Below, in pieces: positions 1 through 9,001 of a DNA stretch of 64,000 nt (positions within the stretch are counted from its first letter, which is position 1; each line of letters begins with the position of its first letter). Both the position numbers and the translations under genes were made by a program. A model generated the notes under the pieces. That model saw nothing but the letters and a program-made list of their open reading frames with translations, did not search any database and had not been told where the DNA came from. The stretch is from Luidia sarsii. Taxonomy: Eukaryota; Echinodermata; Asteroidea; Paxillosida; Luidiidae. The DNA lies in assembly GCA_949987565.1 (NCBI GenBank), contig OX465109.1:18334415-18398414 (forward strand), read 5' to 3'.

Positions 1-43
1 GCGTTAGGCAAGCACTAACTACTAAATAGATGAAGAACAAACT

Positions 44-53
44 CAACGCGTTG
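44..53. repeat. 10-bp palindrome CAACGCGTTG (representative)
   Basis: This perfect inverted repeat recurs at the unit joint, about every 47 bp throughout the monomer runs. It holds two CpGs and an ACGCGT core. Decayed forms CAACACGTTG (994-1003), CAACGTGTTG (428-437), CAACGCATTG (58662-58671) and CAACACATTG (58570-58579) each differ from it only by CpG transitions. Known proteins that bind ACGCGT (for example the yeast MBF complex) make it a possible binding site, but nothing here shows binding. Confidence 0.85.
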
Positions 54-410
54 GGTAAGCACTAACTACTAAATAGATGAAAAACAAACTCAACGCGTTG
101 GGCAAGCACTAACTACTAAATAGACGAAGAACAAACTCAACACGTTGGGCAAGCACTAACTACTAAATAGATGAAGAACAAACTCAACGCGTTGGGCAAG
201 CACTAACTACTAAATAGACGAAGAACAAACTCAAGTGTTGGGCAAGCACTAACTACTAAATAGATGAAGAACAAACTCTACGCATTAGGCAAGCACTAAC
301 TACTAAATAGATGAAGAACAAACTCAACGCGTTGGGCAAGCACTAACTACTAAATAGATGAAGAACAAACTCAACGCGTTGGGCAAGCACTTACTACTAA
401 ATAGATGAAG

Positions 411-437
411 AACAAAGTCAACAAACTCAACGTGTTG
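411..437 (+). repeat. Variant monomer with 9-bp internal duplication
   Basis: The AACAAACTC segment is duplicated, with one copy mutated to AACAAAGTC, and is followed by CAACGTGTTG with one lost CpG. This +9 unit recurs at a set place a few monomers upstream of many L blocks (for example 1184, 2506, 3174, 4420), so it is a marker of the higher-order unit and not a random mutation. A sister form with AAAGTGAAC occurs near 3844, 10168, 16474 and 42338. Confidence 0.85.
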
Positions 438-459
438 GGCAAGCACTAACTACTAAATA

Positions 460-464
460 CAGTA
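460..464 (+). repeat. 5-bp insertion CAGTA in a monomer (higher-order marker)
   Basis: AAATAGATG becomes AAATACAGTAGATG. It always follows the +9 monomer and precedes a monomer with CGTTATGC, and the set sits upstream of L-block classes with GATCTGCC at the 5' end. Also seen near 3220, 4459, 6647, 9542, 19632 and at many later sites. Confidence 0.85.
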
Positions 465-639
465 GATGAAGAACAAACTCAACGCGTTATGCAAGCACTA
501 ACTGCTAAATAGATGAAGAACAAACTCAACGCGTTAGGCAAGCACTAACTACTAAATAGATGAAGAACAAATCAACGCGTTGGGCAAGCAGGATCTGCCA
601 GACGAAGAGCTACACTGTGTAACTGAATACGTTGGGACT

Positions 640-647
640 TGACGTCA
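640..647. promoter_or_regulatory. Perfect CRE palindrome TGACGTCA in L block (possible)
   Basis: This is the full consensus for CREB/ATF bZIP factors and overlaps the palindrome ATGCAT (647-652). It is kept in most L blocks but lost by a CpG transition (TGATGTCA) in those at 10950, 17260, 26765 and 33075, and removed in the deleted forms. Binding is inferred from the motif only. Confidence 0.3.
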
Positions 648-688
648 TGCATGGAGTGCCTGGCTTATATCCACACTCACAACCCAGG

Positions 689-732
689 AGGTCAATCCTT
701 GCCACCAGTGAGTTGACCTTTGACACTGACCT
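689..732. promoter_or_regulatory. Cluster of AGGTCA nuclear-receptor-like half-sites (possible)
   Basis: AGGTCA lies on the + strand at 689-694 and on the - strand at 714-719 and 727-732. On the - strand the last two read AGGTCAGTGTCAAAGGTCA, a direct repeat with 7-bp spacing that also contains a DR1-like GTGTCAAAGGTCA. Such half-sites are known targets of nuclear receptors. They could be here by chance, and no binding is shown. Confidence 0.22.
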
Positions 733-901
733 CGTTGCAGATGGATGGCAGGATGCGCTCATCGTAGTCGGTTCCAAACTGTCAGAGGATTTAGGGAAGG
801 CTCGTCTCCATGTTCACGGTCAAAAGATCTGCAAGGCAACATGGATAGAATAAGCAGAGTCACTTTTCTGCCTGAAAGATTATAGCCGTGAAGAAGCACT
901 G

Positions 902-921
902 CACGTGTCAAGGTCTATAAA
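902..921 (+). promoter_or_regulatory. E-box followed by TATAAA at L-block right end (possible core promoter)
   Basis: CACGTG (902-907) is followed after 8 bp by TATAAA (916-921), pointing into the monomers downstream. Start sites about 30 bp further on would fall in the first monomer. The 20 bp from 901 to 920 themselves interrupt a monomer (AGCACT before, ACTG-TAAATAG after). Both motifs are kept in all 67 blocks, truncated ones included. Confidence 0.28.
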
Positions 922-1068
922 CTGGTAAATAGACGAAGAACAAACTCAACGCGTTGGGCAAGCACTAACTACTAAATAGACGAAGAACAAACTCAACACG
1001 TTGGGCAAGCACTAACTACTAAATAGATGAAGAACAAACTCAACGCGTTAGGCAAGCACTAACTACTA

Positions 1069-1074
1069 CATGTA
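1069..1074 (+). repeat. 6-bp insertion CATGTA in a monomer (higher-order marker)
   Basis: CTACTAAATAG becomes CTACTACATGTAAATAG. It recurs in the interval between the paired L blocks 764 bp apart and in a few other modules (near 11852, 20642, 44073, 52078). A fixed small insertion like this is useful for tracking module copies. Confidence 0.85.
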
Positions 1075-1097
1075 AATAGATGAAGAACAAACTCAAC

Positions 1098-1144
1098 GCG
1101 TTGGGCAAGCACTAACTACTAAATAGATGAAGAACAAACTCAAC
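1098..1144 (+). repeat. Canonical 47-bp satellite monomer (representative)
   Basis: This copy matches the commonest form. It starts at GCGTTGGGC, continues through a CACTAACTACTAAATAG segment, then GATGAAGAACAAACTC, and returns to CAAC before the next GCG. The joint between units forms the palindrome CAACGCGTTG, which contains an MluI site. Common variants are TTAGGC for TTGGGC, CTGCTAAAT for CTACTAAAT, GACGAAG or GACAAAG for GATGAAG, and CpG-loss forms of the palindrome. Hundreds of copies are present. No similarity to a satellite family known to me. Confidence 0.95.
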
Positions 1145-1354
1145 GCGTTGGGCAAGCACTAACTACTAAATAGATGAAGAACAAAGTCAACAAACTCAAC
1201 GTGTTGGGCAAGCACTAACTACTAAATAGATGAAAGACAAACTCAACGCGTTAGGCAAGCACTAACTGCTAAATAGATGAAGAACAAACTCAACGCGTTA
1301 GGCTAGCACTAACTACTAAATAGATGAAGAACAAATCAACGCGTTGGGCAAGCA

Positions 1355-1684
1355 GGATCTGCCAGACGAAGAGCTACACTGTGTAACTGAATACGTTGGG
1401 ACTTGACGTCATGCATGGAGTGCCTGGCTTATATCCACACTCACAACCCAGGAGGTCAATCCTTGCCACCAGTGAGTTGACCTTTGACACTGACCTCGTT
1501 GCAGATGGATGGCAGGATGCGCTCATCGTAGTCGGTTCCAAACTGTCAGAGGATTTAGGGAAGGCTCGTCTCCATGTTCACGGTCAAAAGATCTGCAAGG
1601 CAACATGGATAGAATAAGCACATTCACTTTTCTGCCTGCAAGATTAAAGCCGTGAAGAAGCACTGCACGTGACAAGGTCTATAA
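1355..1684 (+). repeat. L block 2, full
   Basis: Class 2 tail: GCACATTCAC, AGATTAAAGCC, CACGTGACAAGG and CTGCTTAAT. The E-box is extended to CACGTGAC. It forms the 764-bp pair with L block 1. Confidence 0.95.
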
Positions 1685-2676
1685 ACTGCTTAATAGACGA
1701 AGAACAAACTCAACGCGTTGGGCAAGCACTAACTGCTAAATAGATGAAGAACAAACTCAACGCGTTGGGCAAGCACTAACTACTAAATAGATGAAGAACA
1801 AACTCAACGCGTTGGGCAAGCACTAACTACTAAATAGATGAAGAACAAACTCAACGCGTTGGGCAAGCACTAACTACTAAATAGATGAAGAACAAACTCA
1901 ACGCGTTAGGCAAGCACTAACTACTAAATAGATGAAGAACAAACTCAACGCGTTAGGCAAGCACTAACTACTAAATAGATGAAGAACAAACTCAACGCGT
2001 TAGGCAAGCACTAACTGCTAAATAGATGAAGAACAAACTCAACGCGTTCGGCAAGCACTAACTACTAAATAGACGAAGAACAAACTCAACGCGTTGGGCA
2101 AGCACTAACTACTAAATAGATGAAGAAGAAACTCAACGCGTTGGGCAAGCACTAACTACTAAATAGATGAAGAACAAACTCAACGCGTTAGGCAAGCACT
2201 AACTACTAAATAGATGAAGAAGAAACTCAACGCGTTGGGCAAGCACTAACTACTAAATAGATGAAGAACAAACTCAACGCGTTAGGCAAGCACTAACTAC
2301 TAAATAGATGAAGAACAAACTCAACGCGTTGGGCAAGCACTAACTACTAAATAGATGAAGAACAAACTCAACGCGTTGGGCAAGCACTAACTACTAAATA
2401 GATGAAGAACAAACTCAACGCGTTAGGCAAGCAGTAACTACTAAATAGATGAAGAACAAACTCAACGCGTTGGGCAAGCACTAACTACTAAATAGATGAA
2501 GAACAAAGTCAACAAACTCAACGTGTTGGGCAAGCACTAACTACTAAATAGATGAAGAACAAACTCAACGCGTTAGGCAAGCACTAACTGCTAAATAGAT
2601 GAAGAACAAACTCAACGCGTTAGGCAAGCACTAACTACTAAATAGATGAAGAACAAATCAACGCGTTGGGCAAGCA
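1685..2676 (+). repeat. Monomer run without L block (992 bp)
   Basis: About 21 monomers. It includes the CGTTCGGC unit and two GAAGAAGAAACTC units, with the +9 unit close to the right end. Nothing but monomer is seen. Confidence 0.95.
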
Positions 2677-3006
2677 GGATCTGCCAGACGAAGAGCTACA
2701 CTGTGTAACTGAATACGTTGGGACTTGACGTCATGCATGGAGTGCCTGGCTTATATCCACACTAACAACCCAGGAGGTCAATCCTTGCCACCAGTCAGTT
2801 GACCTTTGACACTGACCTTGTTGCAGATGGATGGCAGGATGCGCTTATCGTAGTCGGTTCCAAACTGTCAGAGGATTTAGGGAAGGCTCGTCTCCATGTT
2901 CACGGTCAAAAGATCTGCAAGGCAACATGGATAGAATAAGCAGAGTCACTTTTCTGCCTGCAATATTAAAGCCGTGAAGAAGCACTGCACGTGTCAAGGT
3001 CTATAA
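2677..3006 (+). repeat. L block 3, full, frame broken at codon 16
   Basis: CACTCAC to CACTAAC makes codon 16 a stop (2763-2765). It also has E27Q (CAG), the TTATCG synonymous change and the tail CAATATTAAAGCC. This is nonsense class 1. Confidence 0.95.
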
Positions 3007-3090
3007 ACTGCTAAATAGACGAAGAACAAACTCAACGCGTTGGGCAAGCACTAACTGCTAAATAGATGAAGAACAAACTCAACGCGTTGG

Positions 3091-3116
3091 GCAAGCACTG
3101 TGTAACTGCCAAATAG
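3091..3116 (+). repeat. Variant monomer with 4-bp gain sharing a 13-mer with the L block
   Basis: CACTAACTACTAAAT is replaced by CACTGTGTAACTGCCAAAT. The 13-mer CACTGTGTAACTG (3096-3108) also lies inside the L block (613-625 in the first block). This unit occurs about two monomers downstream of many L blocks (near 9420, 11371, 15732, 18809, 19512). A form with CTGCTAAAT occurs near 42265, 49080 and 55170. Confidence 0.85.
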
Positions 3117-3349
3117 ATGAAGAACAAACTCAACGCGTTGGGCAAGCACTAACTACTAAATAGATGAAGAACAAAGTCAACAAACTCAACGTGTTGGGCA
3201 AGCACTAACTACTAAATACAGTAGATGAAGAACAAACTCAACGCGTTATGCAAGCACTAACTGCTAAATAGATGAAGAACAAACTCAACGCGTTAGGCAA
3301 GCACTAACTACTAAATAGATGAAGAACAAATCAACGCGTTGGGCAAGCA

Positions 3350-3679
3350 GGATCTGCCAGACGAAGAGCTACACTGTGTAACTGAATACGTTGGGACTTG
3401 ACGTCATGCATGGAGTGCCTGGCTTATATCCACACTCACAACCCAGGAGGTCAATCCTTGCCACCAGTGAGTTGACCTTTGACACTGACCTCGTTGCAGA
3501 TGGATGGCAGGATGCGCTCATCGTAGTCGGTTCCAAACTGTCAGAGGATTTAGGGAAGGCTCGTGTCCATGTTCACGGTCAAAAGATCTGCAAGGCAACA
3601 TGGATAGAATAAGCAGAGTCACTTTTCTGCCTGCAATATTAAAGCCGTGAAGAAGCACTGCACGTGTCATGGTCTATAA
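3350..3679 (+). repeat. L block 4, full, L59V
   Basis: CTC to GTC at codon 59, tail CAATATTAAAGCC and GTCATGG. It stands 673 bp after a nonsense block, a pairing repeated five times in the window. Confidence 0.95.
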
Positions 3680-4591
3680 ACTGCTAAATAGACGAAGAAC
3701 AAACTCAACGCGTTGGGCAAGCACTAACTACTAAATAGACGAAGAACAAACTCAACACGTTGGGCAAGCACTAACTACTAAATAGATGAAGAACAAACTC
3801 AACGCGTTGGGCAAGCACTAACTACTAAATAGATGAAGAACAAAGTGAACAAACTCAACGTGTTGGGCAAGCACTAACTACTAAATAGATGAAGAACAAA
3901 CTCAACGCGTTAGGCAAGGACTAACTGCTAAATAGATGAAGAACAAACTCAACGCGTTGGGCAAGCACTAACTACTAAATAGATGAAGAACAAACTCAAC
4001 GCGTTGGGCAAGCACTAACTACTAAATAGATGAAGAACAAACTCAACGCGTTGGGCAAGCACTAACTACTAAATAGATGAAGAACAAACTCAACGCGTTA
4101 GGCAAGCACTAACTACTAAATAGATGAAGAACAAACTCAACGCGTTAGGCAAGCACTAACTACTAAATAGATGAAGAACAAACTCAACGCGTTAGGCAAG
4201 CACTAACTGCTAAATAGATGAAGAACAAACTCAACGCGTTGGGCAAGCACTAACTACTAAATAGATGAAGAACAAACTCTACGCATTAGGCAAGCACTAA
4301 CTACTAAATAGATGAAGAACAAACTCAACGCGTTGGGCAAGCACTAACTACTAAATAGATGAAGAACAAACTCAACGCGTTGGGCAAGCACTTACTACTA
4401 AATAGATGAAGAACAAAGTCAACAAACTCAACGTGTTGGGCAAGCACTAACTACTAAATACAGTAGATGAAGAACAAACTCAACGCGTTATGCAAGCACT
4501 AACTGCTAAATAGATGAAGAACAAACTCAACGCGTTAGGCAAGCACTAACTACTAAATAGATGAAGAACAAATCAACGCGTTGGGCAAGCA

Positions 4592-4921
4592 GGATCTGCC
4601 AGACGAAGAGCTACACTGTGTAACTGAATACGTTGGGACTTGACGTCATGCATGGAGTGCCTGGCTTATATCCACACTCACAACCCAGGAGGTCAATCCT
4701 TGCCACCAGTGAGTTGACCTTTGACACTGACCTCGTTGCAGATGGATGGCAGGATGCGCTCATCGTAGTCGGTTCCAAACTGTCAGAGGATTTAGGGAAG
4801 GCTCGTCTCCATGTTCACGGTCAAAAGATCTGCAAGGCAACATGGATAGAATAAGCAGAGTCACTTTTCTGCCTGAAAGATTATAGCCGTGAAGAAGCAC
4901 TGCACGTGTCAAGGTCTATAA
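4592..4921 (+). repeat. L block 5, full, class 1
   Basis: Counterpart of L block 1 at offset 4001, with no difference noticed. Confidence 0.95.
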
Positions 4922-5355
4922 ACTGGTAAATAGACGAAGAACAAACTCAACGCGTTGGGCAAGCACTAACTACTAAATAGACGAAGAACAAACTCAACAC
5001 GTTGGGCAAGCACTAACTACTAAATAGATGAAGAACAAACTCAACGCGTTAGGCAAGCACTAACTACTACATGTAAATAGATGAAGAACAAACTCAACGC
5101 GTTGGGCAAGCACTAACTACTAAATAGATGAAGAACAAACTCAACGCGTTGGGCAAGCACTAACTACTAAATAGATGAAGAACAAAGTCAACAAACTCAA
5201 CGTGTTGGGCAAGCACTAACTACTAAATAGATGAAAGACAAACTCAACGCGTTAGGCAAGCACTAACTGCTAAATAGATGAAGAACAAACTCAACGCGTT
5301 AGGCTAGCACTAACTACTAAATAGATGAAGAACAAATCAACGCGTTGGGCAAGCA

Positions 5356-5685
5356 GGATCTGCCAGACGAAGAGCTACACTGTGTAACTGAATACGTTGG
5401 GACTTGACGTCATGCATGGAGTGCCTGGCTTATATCCACACTCACAACCCAGGAGGTCAATCCTTGCCACCAGTGAGTTGACCTTTGACACTGACCTCGT
5501 TGCAGATGGATGGCAGGATGCGCTCATCGTAGTCGGTTCCAAACTGTCAGAGGATTTAGGGAAGGCTCGTCTCCATGTTCACGGTCAAAAGATCTGCAAG
5601 GCAACATGGATAGAATAAGCACATTCACTTTTCTGCCTGCAAGATTAAAGCCGTGAAGAAGCACTGCACGTGACAAGGTCTATAA
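5356..5685 (+). repeat. L block 6, full, class 2
   Basis: Counterpart of L block 2 at offset 4001, including CACGTGAC and CTGCTTAAT. Confidence 0.95.
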
Positions 5686-6775
5686 ACTGCTTAATAGACG
5701 AAGAACAAACTCAACGCGTTGGGCAAGCACTAACTGCTAAATAGATGAAGAACAAACTCAACGCGTTGGGCAAGCACTAACTACTAAATAGATGAAGAAC
5801 AAACTCAACGCGTTGGGCAAGCACTAACTACTAAATAGATGAAGAACAAACTCAACGCGTTGGGCAAGCACTAACTACTAAATAGATGAAGAACAAACTC
5901 AACGCGTTAGGCAAGCACTAACTACTAAATAGATGAAGAACAAACTCAACGCGTTAGGCAAGCACTAACTACTAAATAGATGAAGAACAAACTCAACGCG
6001 TTAGGCAAGCACTAACTGCTAAATAGATGAAGAACAAACTCAACGCGTTCGGCAAGCACTAACTACTAAATAGACGAAGAACAAACTCAACGCGTTGGGC
6101 AAGCACTAACTACTAAATAGATGAAGAAGAAACTCAACGCGTTGGGCAAGCACTAACTACTAAATAGATGAAGAACAAACTCAACGCGTTAGGCAAGCAC
6201 TAACTACTAAATAGATGAAGAACAAACTCAACGCGTTGGGTAAGCACTAACTACTAAATAGATGAAAAACAAACTCAACGCGTTGGGCAAGCACTAACTA
6301 CTAAATAGACGAAGAACAAACTCAACACGTTGGGCAAGCACTAACTACTAAATAGATGAAGAACAAACTCAACGCGTTGGGCAAGCACTAACTACTAAAT
6401 AGACGAAGAACAAACTCAAGTGTTGGGCAAGCACTAACTACTAAATAGATGAAGAACAAACTCTACGCATTAGGCAAGCACTAACTACTAAATAGATGAA
6501 GAACAAACTCAACGCGTTGGGCAAGCACTAACTACTAAATAGATGAAGAACAAACTCAACGCGTTGGGCAAGCACTTACTACTAAATAGATGAAGAACAA
6601 AGTCAACAAACTCAACGTGTTGGGCAAGCACTAACTACTAAATACAGTAGATGAAGAACAAACTCAACGCGTTATGCAAGCACTAACTGCTAAATAGATG
6701 AAGAACAAACTCAACGCGTTAGGCAAGCACTAACTACTAAATAGATGAAGAACAAATCAACGCGTTGGGCAAGCA
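5686..6775 (+). repeat. Monomer run without L block (1,090 bp)
   Basis: The left half follows 1685-2220. From about 6222 it switches to the order seen at 37-590, so the run contains the junction between segments II and III. Confidence 0.95.
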
Positions 6776-7105
6776 GGATCTGCCAGACGAAGAGCTACAC
6801 TGTGTAACTGAATACGTTGGGACTTGACGTCATGCATGGAGTGCCTGGCTTATATCCACACTCACAACCCAGGAGGTCAATCCTTGCCACCAGTGAGTTG
6901 ACCTTTGACACTGACCTCGTTGCAGATGGATGGCAGGATGCGCTCATCGTAGTCGGTTCCAAACTGTCAGAGGATTTAGGGAAGGCTCGTCTCCATGTTC
7001 ACGGTCAAAAGATCTGCAAGGCAACATGGATAGAATAAGCAGAGTCACTTTTCTGCCTGAAAGATTATAGCCGTGAAGAAGCACTGCACGTGTCAAGGTC
7101 TATAA
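6776..7105 (+). repeat. L block 7, full, class 1
   Basis: Counterpart of L block 1 at offset 6185, with the CTGGTAAAT tail. Confidence 0.95.
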
Positions 7106-7539
7106 ACTGGTAAATAGACGAAGAACAAACTCAACGCGTTGGGCAAGCACTAACTACTAAATAGACGAAGAACAAACTCAACACGTTGGGCAAGCACTAA
7201 CTACTAAATAGATGAAGAACAAACTCAACGCGTTAGGCAAGCACTAACTACTACATGTAAATAGATGAAGAACAAACTCAACGCGTTGGGCAAGCACTAA
7301 CTACTAAATAGATGAAGAACAAACTCAACGCGTTGGGCAAGCACTAACTACTAAATAGATGAAGAACAAAGTCAACAAACTCAACGTGTTGGGCAAGCAC
7401 TAACTACTAAATAGATGAAAGACAAACTCAACGCGTTAGGCAAGCACTAACTGCTAAATAGATGAAGAACAAACTCAACGCGTTAGGCTAGCACTAACTA
7501 CTAAATAGATGAAGAACAAATCAACGCGTTGGGCAAGCA

Positions 7540-7869
7540 GGATCTGCCAGACGAAGAGCTACACTGTGTAACTGAATACGTTGGGACTTGACGTCATGCA
7601 TGGAGTGCCTGGCTTATATCCACACTCACAACCCAGGAGGTCAATCCTTGCCACCAGTGAGTTGACCTTTGACACTGACCTCGTTGCAGATGGATGGCAG
7701 GATGCGCTCATCGTAGTCGGTTCCAAACTGTCAGAGGATTTAGGGAAGGCTCGTCTCCATGTTCACGGTCAAAAGATCTGCAAGGCAACATGGATAGAAT
7801 AATGACATTCACTTTTCTGCCTGCAAGATTAAAGCCGTGAAGAAGCACTGCACGTGACAAGGTCTATAA
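7540..7869 (+). repeat. L block 8, full, class 2 with private tail
   Basis: The tail reads AATGACATTC and CTGCATAAT, unlike any other block. It lies directly beside the left breakpoint of the 15.8-kb duplication. Confidence 0.95.
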
Positions 7870-9001
7870 ACTGCATAATAGACGAAGAACAAACTCAACG
7901 CGTTGAGCAAGCACTAACTACTAAATAGATGAAGAACAAACTCAACGCGTTGGGCAAGCACTAACTACTAAATAGATGAAGAACAAACTCAACGCGTTGG
8001 GCAAGCACTAACTACTAAATAGATGAAGAACAAACTCAACGCATTAGGCAAGCACTAACTACTAAATAGATGAAGAACAAACTCAACGCGTTGGGCAAGC
8101 ACTAACTACTAAATAGATGAAGAACAAACTCAACGCGTTGGGCAAGCACTAACTACTAAATAGATGAAGAACAAACTCAACGCGTTGGGCAAGCACTAAC
8201 TACTAAATAGATGAAGAACAAACTCAACGCATTAGGCAAGCACTAACTACTAAATAGATGAAGAACAAACTCAACGCGTTAGGCAAGCACTAACTACTAA
8301 ATAGATGAAGAACAAACTCAACGCGTTAGGCAAGCACTAACTGCTAAATAGATGAAGACAAACTCAACGCGTTCGGCAAGCACTAACTACTAAATAGACG
8401 AAGAACAAACTCAACGCGTTGGGCAAGCACTAACTACTAAATAGATGAAGAAGAAACTCAACGCGTTGGGCAAGCACTAACTACTAAATAGATGAAGAAC
8501 AAACTCAACGCGTTAGGCAAGCACTAACTACTAAATAGATGAAGAAGAAACTCAACGCGTTGGGCAAGCACTAACTACTAAATAGATGAAGAACAAACTC
8601 AACGCGTTAGGCAAGCACTAACTACTAAATAGATGAAGAACAAACTCAACGCGTTGGGCAAGCACTAACTACTAAATAGATGAAGAACAAACTCAACGCG
8701 TTGGGCAAGCACTAACTACTAAATAGATGAAGAACAAACTCAACGCGTTAGGCAAGCACTAACTACTAAATAGATGAAGAACAAACTCAACGCGTTGGGC
8801 AAGCACTAACTACTAAATAGATGAAGAACAAAGTCAACAAACTCAACGTGTTGGGCAAGCACTAACTACTAAATAGATGAAGAACAAACTCAACGCGTTA
8901 GGCAAGCACTAACTGCTAAATAGATGAAGAACAAACTCAACGCGTTAGGCAAGCACTAACTACTAAATAGATGAAGAACAAATCAACGCGTTGGGCAAGC
9001 A
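7870..9001 (+). repeat. Monomer run at the left breakpoint of the 15.8-kb duplication (1,132 bp)
   Basis: Compared with the equivalent run 14320-15311 it is 140 bp longer, which equals three monomers minus the single base missing in the GATGAAGACAAACTC unit (about 8353). It holds two GCATTAGGC units. The same run recurs at 23685-24816. Confidence 0.95.

Larger units (their letters stand above)
632..853 (+). other. 73-codon open frame in the L block, probably not a gene
   Basis: The frame starts at TTG and ends at TAA; the first ATG is codon 6, which would give 68 residues. No known domain, signal peptide or membrane segment is recognised. It recurs in 47 L blocks because the block recurs. 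Variants seen across copies are S16 to stop (nine blocks), G8E, E27Q, A42T, D53G and L59V, alongside synonymous changes at L34, L43 and D4. There is no upstream context that looks like a gene, no intron signal and no frame continuing into the monomers. It might be a fragment of an exon or element captured long ago, but I cannot name a source. Confidence 0.25.
591..920 (+). repeat. L block 1, full
   Basis: Reference copy. The left arm, 591-636, has monomer-like pieces (AGACGAAGA at 600-608, ACGTTGGG at 629-636) around the 13-mer shared with the +4 monomer. The core, 637-894, has no monomer similarity. The right arm, 895-920, is AGCACT followed by the E-box/TATA insert. The 3' tail has GAAAGATTATAGCC and CTGGTAAAT, marking class 1 (also 4592, 6776, 13226, 29041). 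Confidence 0.95.
1..4237 (+). repeat. Segment I: copy of 12,636-16,872
   Basis: Four L blocks here (ORF starts 632, 1396, 2718, 3391) have counterparts exactly 12,635 bp downstream, and rare variants such as GCAGTAAC at 2434 are shared with 15069. The match ends near 4237/16872, where this copy runs into CTCTACGCATTAGGC and the other into CGTTCGGC. Positions 37-2220 also match two nearer copies, at offsets 4001 (from 237) and 6185. Confidence 0.85.
4238..6221 (+). repeat. Segment II: tandem copy of 237-2220 (offset 4001)
   Basis: It has the same pair of L blocks 764 bp apart, the same variant-monomer order, and the same private changes (GGCTAGCAC, GATGAAAGAC, CTGCTTAAT). The match to segment I is lost upstream of 4238, where segment I has the 1-bp-shorter CAAGTGTTG unit, and downstream of 6221, where a third copy begins. 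Confidence 0.85.
6222..7905 (+). repeat. Segment III: third copy (offset 6185 from segment I)
   Basis: It opens with the GGGTAAGC and GATGAAAAAC variants seen at 51-85 and carries the L-block pair at 6776 and 7540. Its last L block has a private 3' tail (AATGACATTC, CTGCATAAT). The segment ends at the left breakpoint of the 15,815-bp duplication. Confidence 0.8.

Noticed and set aside
1..590. CRISPR array
   Set aside because: The 47-bp units abut directly with no unique spacers, no leader and no cas genes, and variation is scattered within the units.
741..790. tRNA-like Pol III promoter making the L block a SINE
   Set aside because: GGTTCCAAACT resembles a B box but misses three conserved bases. 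The best A-box-like stretch is too close or poorly matched, and there is no A-rich tail or target-site duplication.
759..842. Minus-strand ATG frame of 27 residues inside the L block
   Set aside because: Too short, no known motif, and no context that suggests translation.
632..853. Protein-coding gene family of 47 copies
   Set aside because: The frame depends on a TTG start, has no recognisable domain, is broken by the same stop in nine amplified copies, and is carried by a satellite block. A short ATG form cannot be fully excluded.
591..920. L block as an independent transposon inserted 67 times
   Set aside because: It sits at one fixed place in the monomer with shared upstream variants, has no terminal repeats or target-site duplication, and its edges are monomer-like. 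Co-amplification explains the copy number.
841..920. Intrinsic terminator or structured RNA at the end of the frame
   Set aside because: The GCAGAG/CTTTTCTGC pairing is short and not followed by a U tract; no known RNA fold is recognised.
1110..1130. Branch-point-like CACTAAC and TACTAAA as splicing signals
   Set aside because: They occur in every monomer with no matching polypyrimidine tract, exon or frame, so the match is best explained by chance in a repeated sequence.
1098..1144. CENP-B box marking a centromere satellite
   Set aside because: No monomer or L-block variant has the TTCG and CGGG core spacing needed. Centromere function cannot be judged from this alone.
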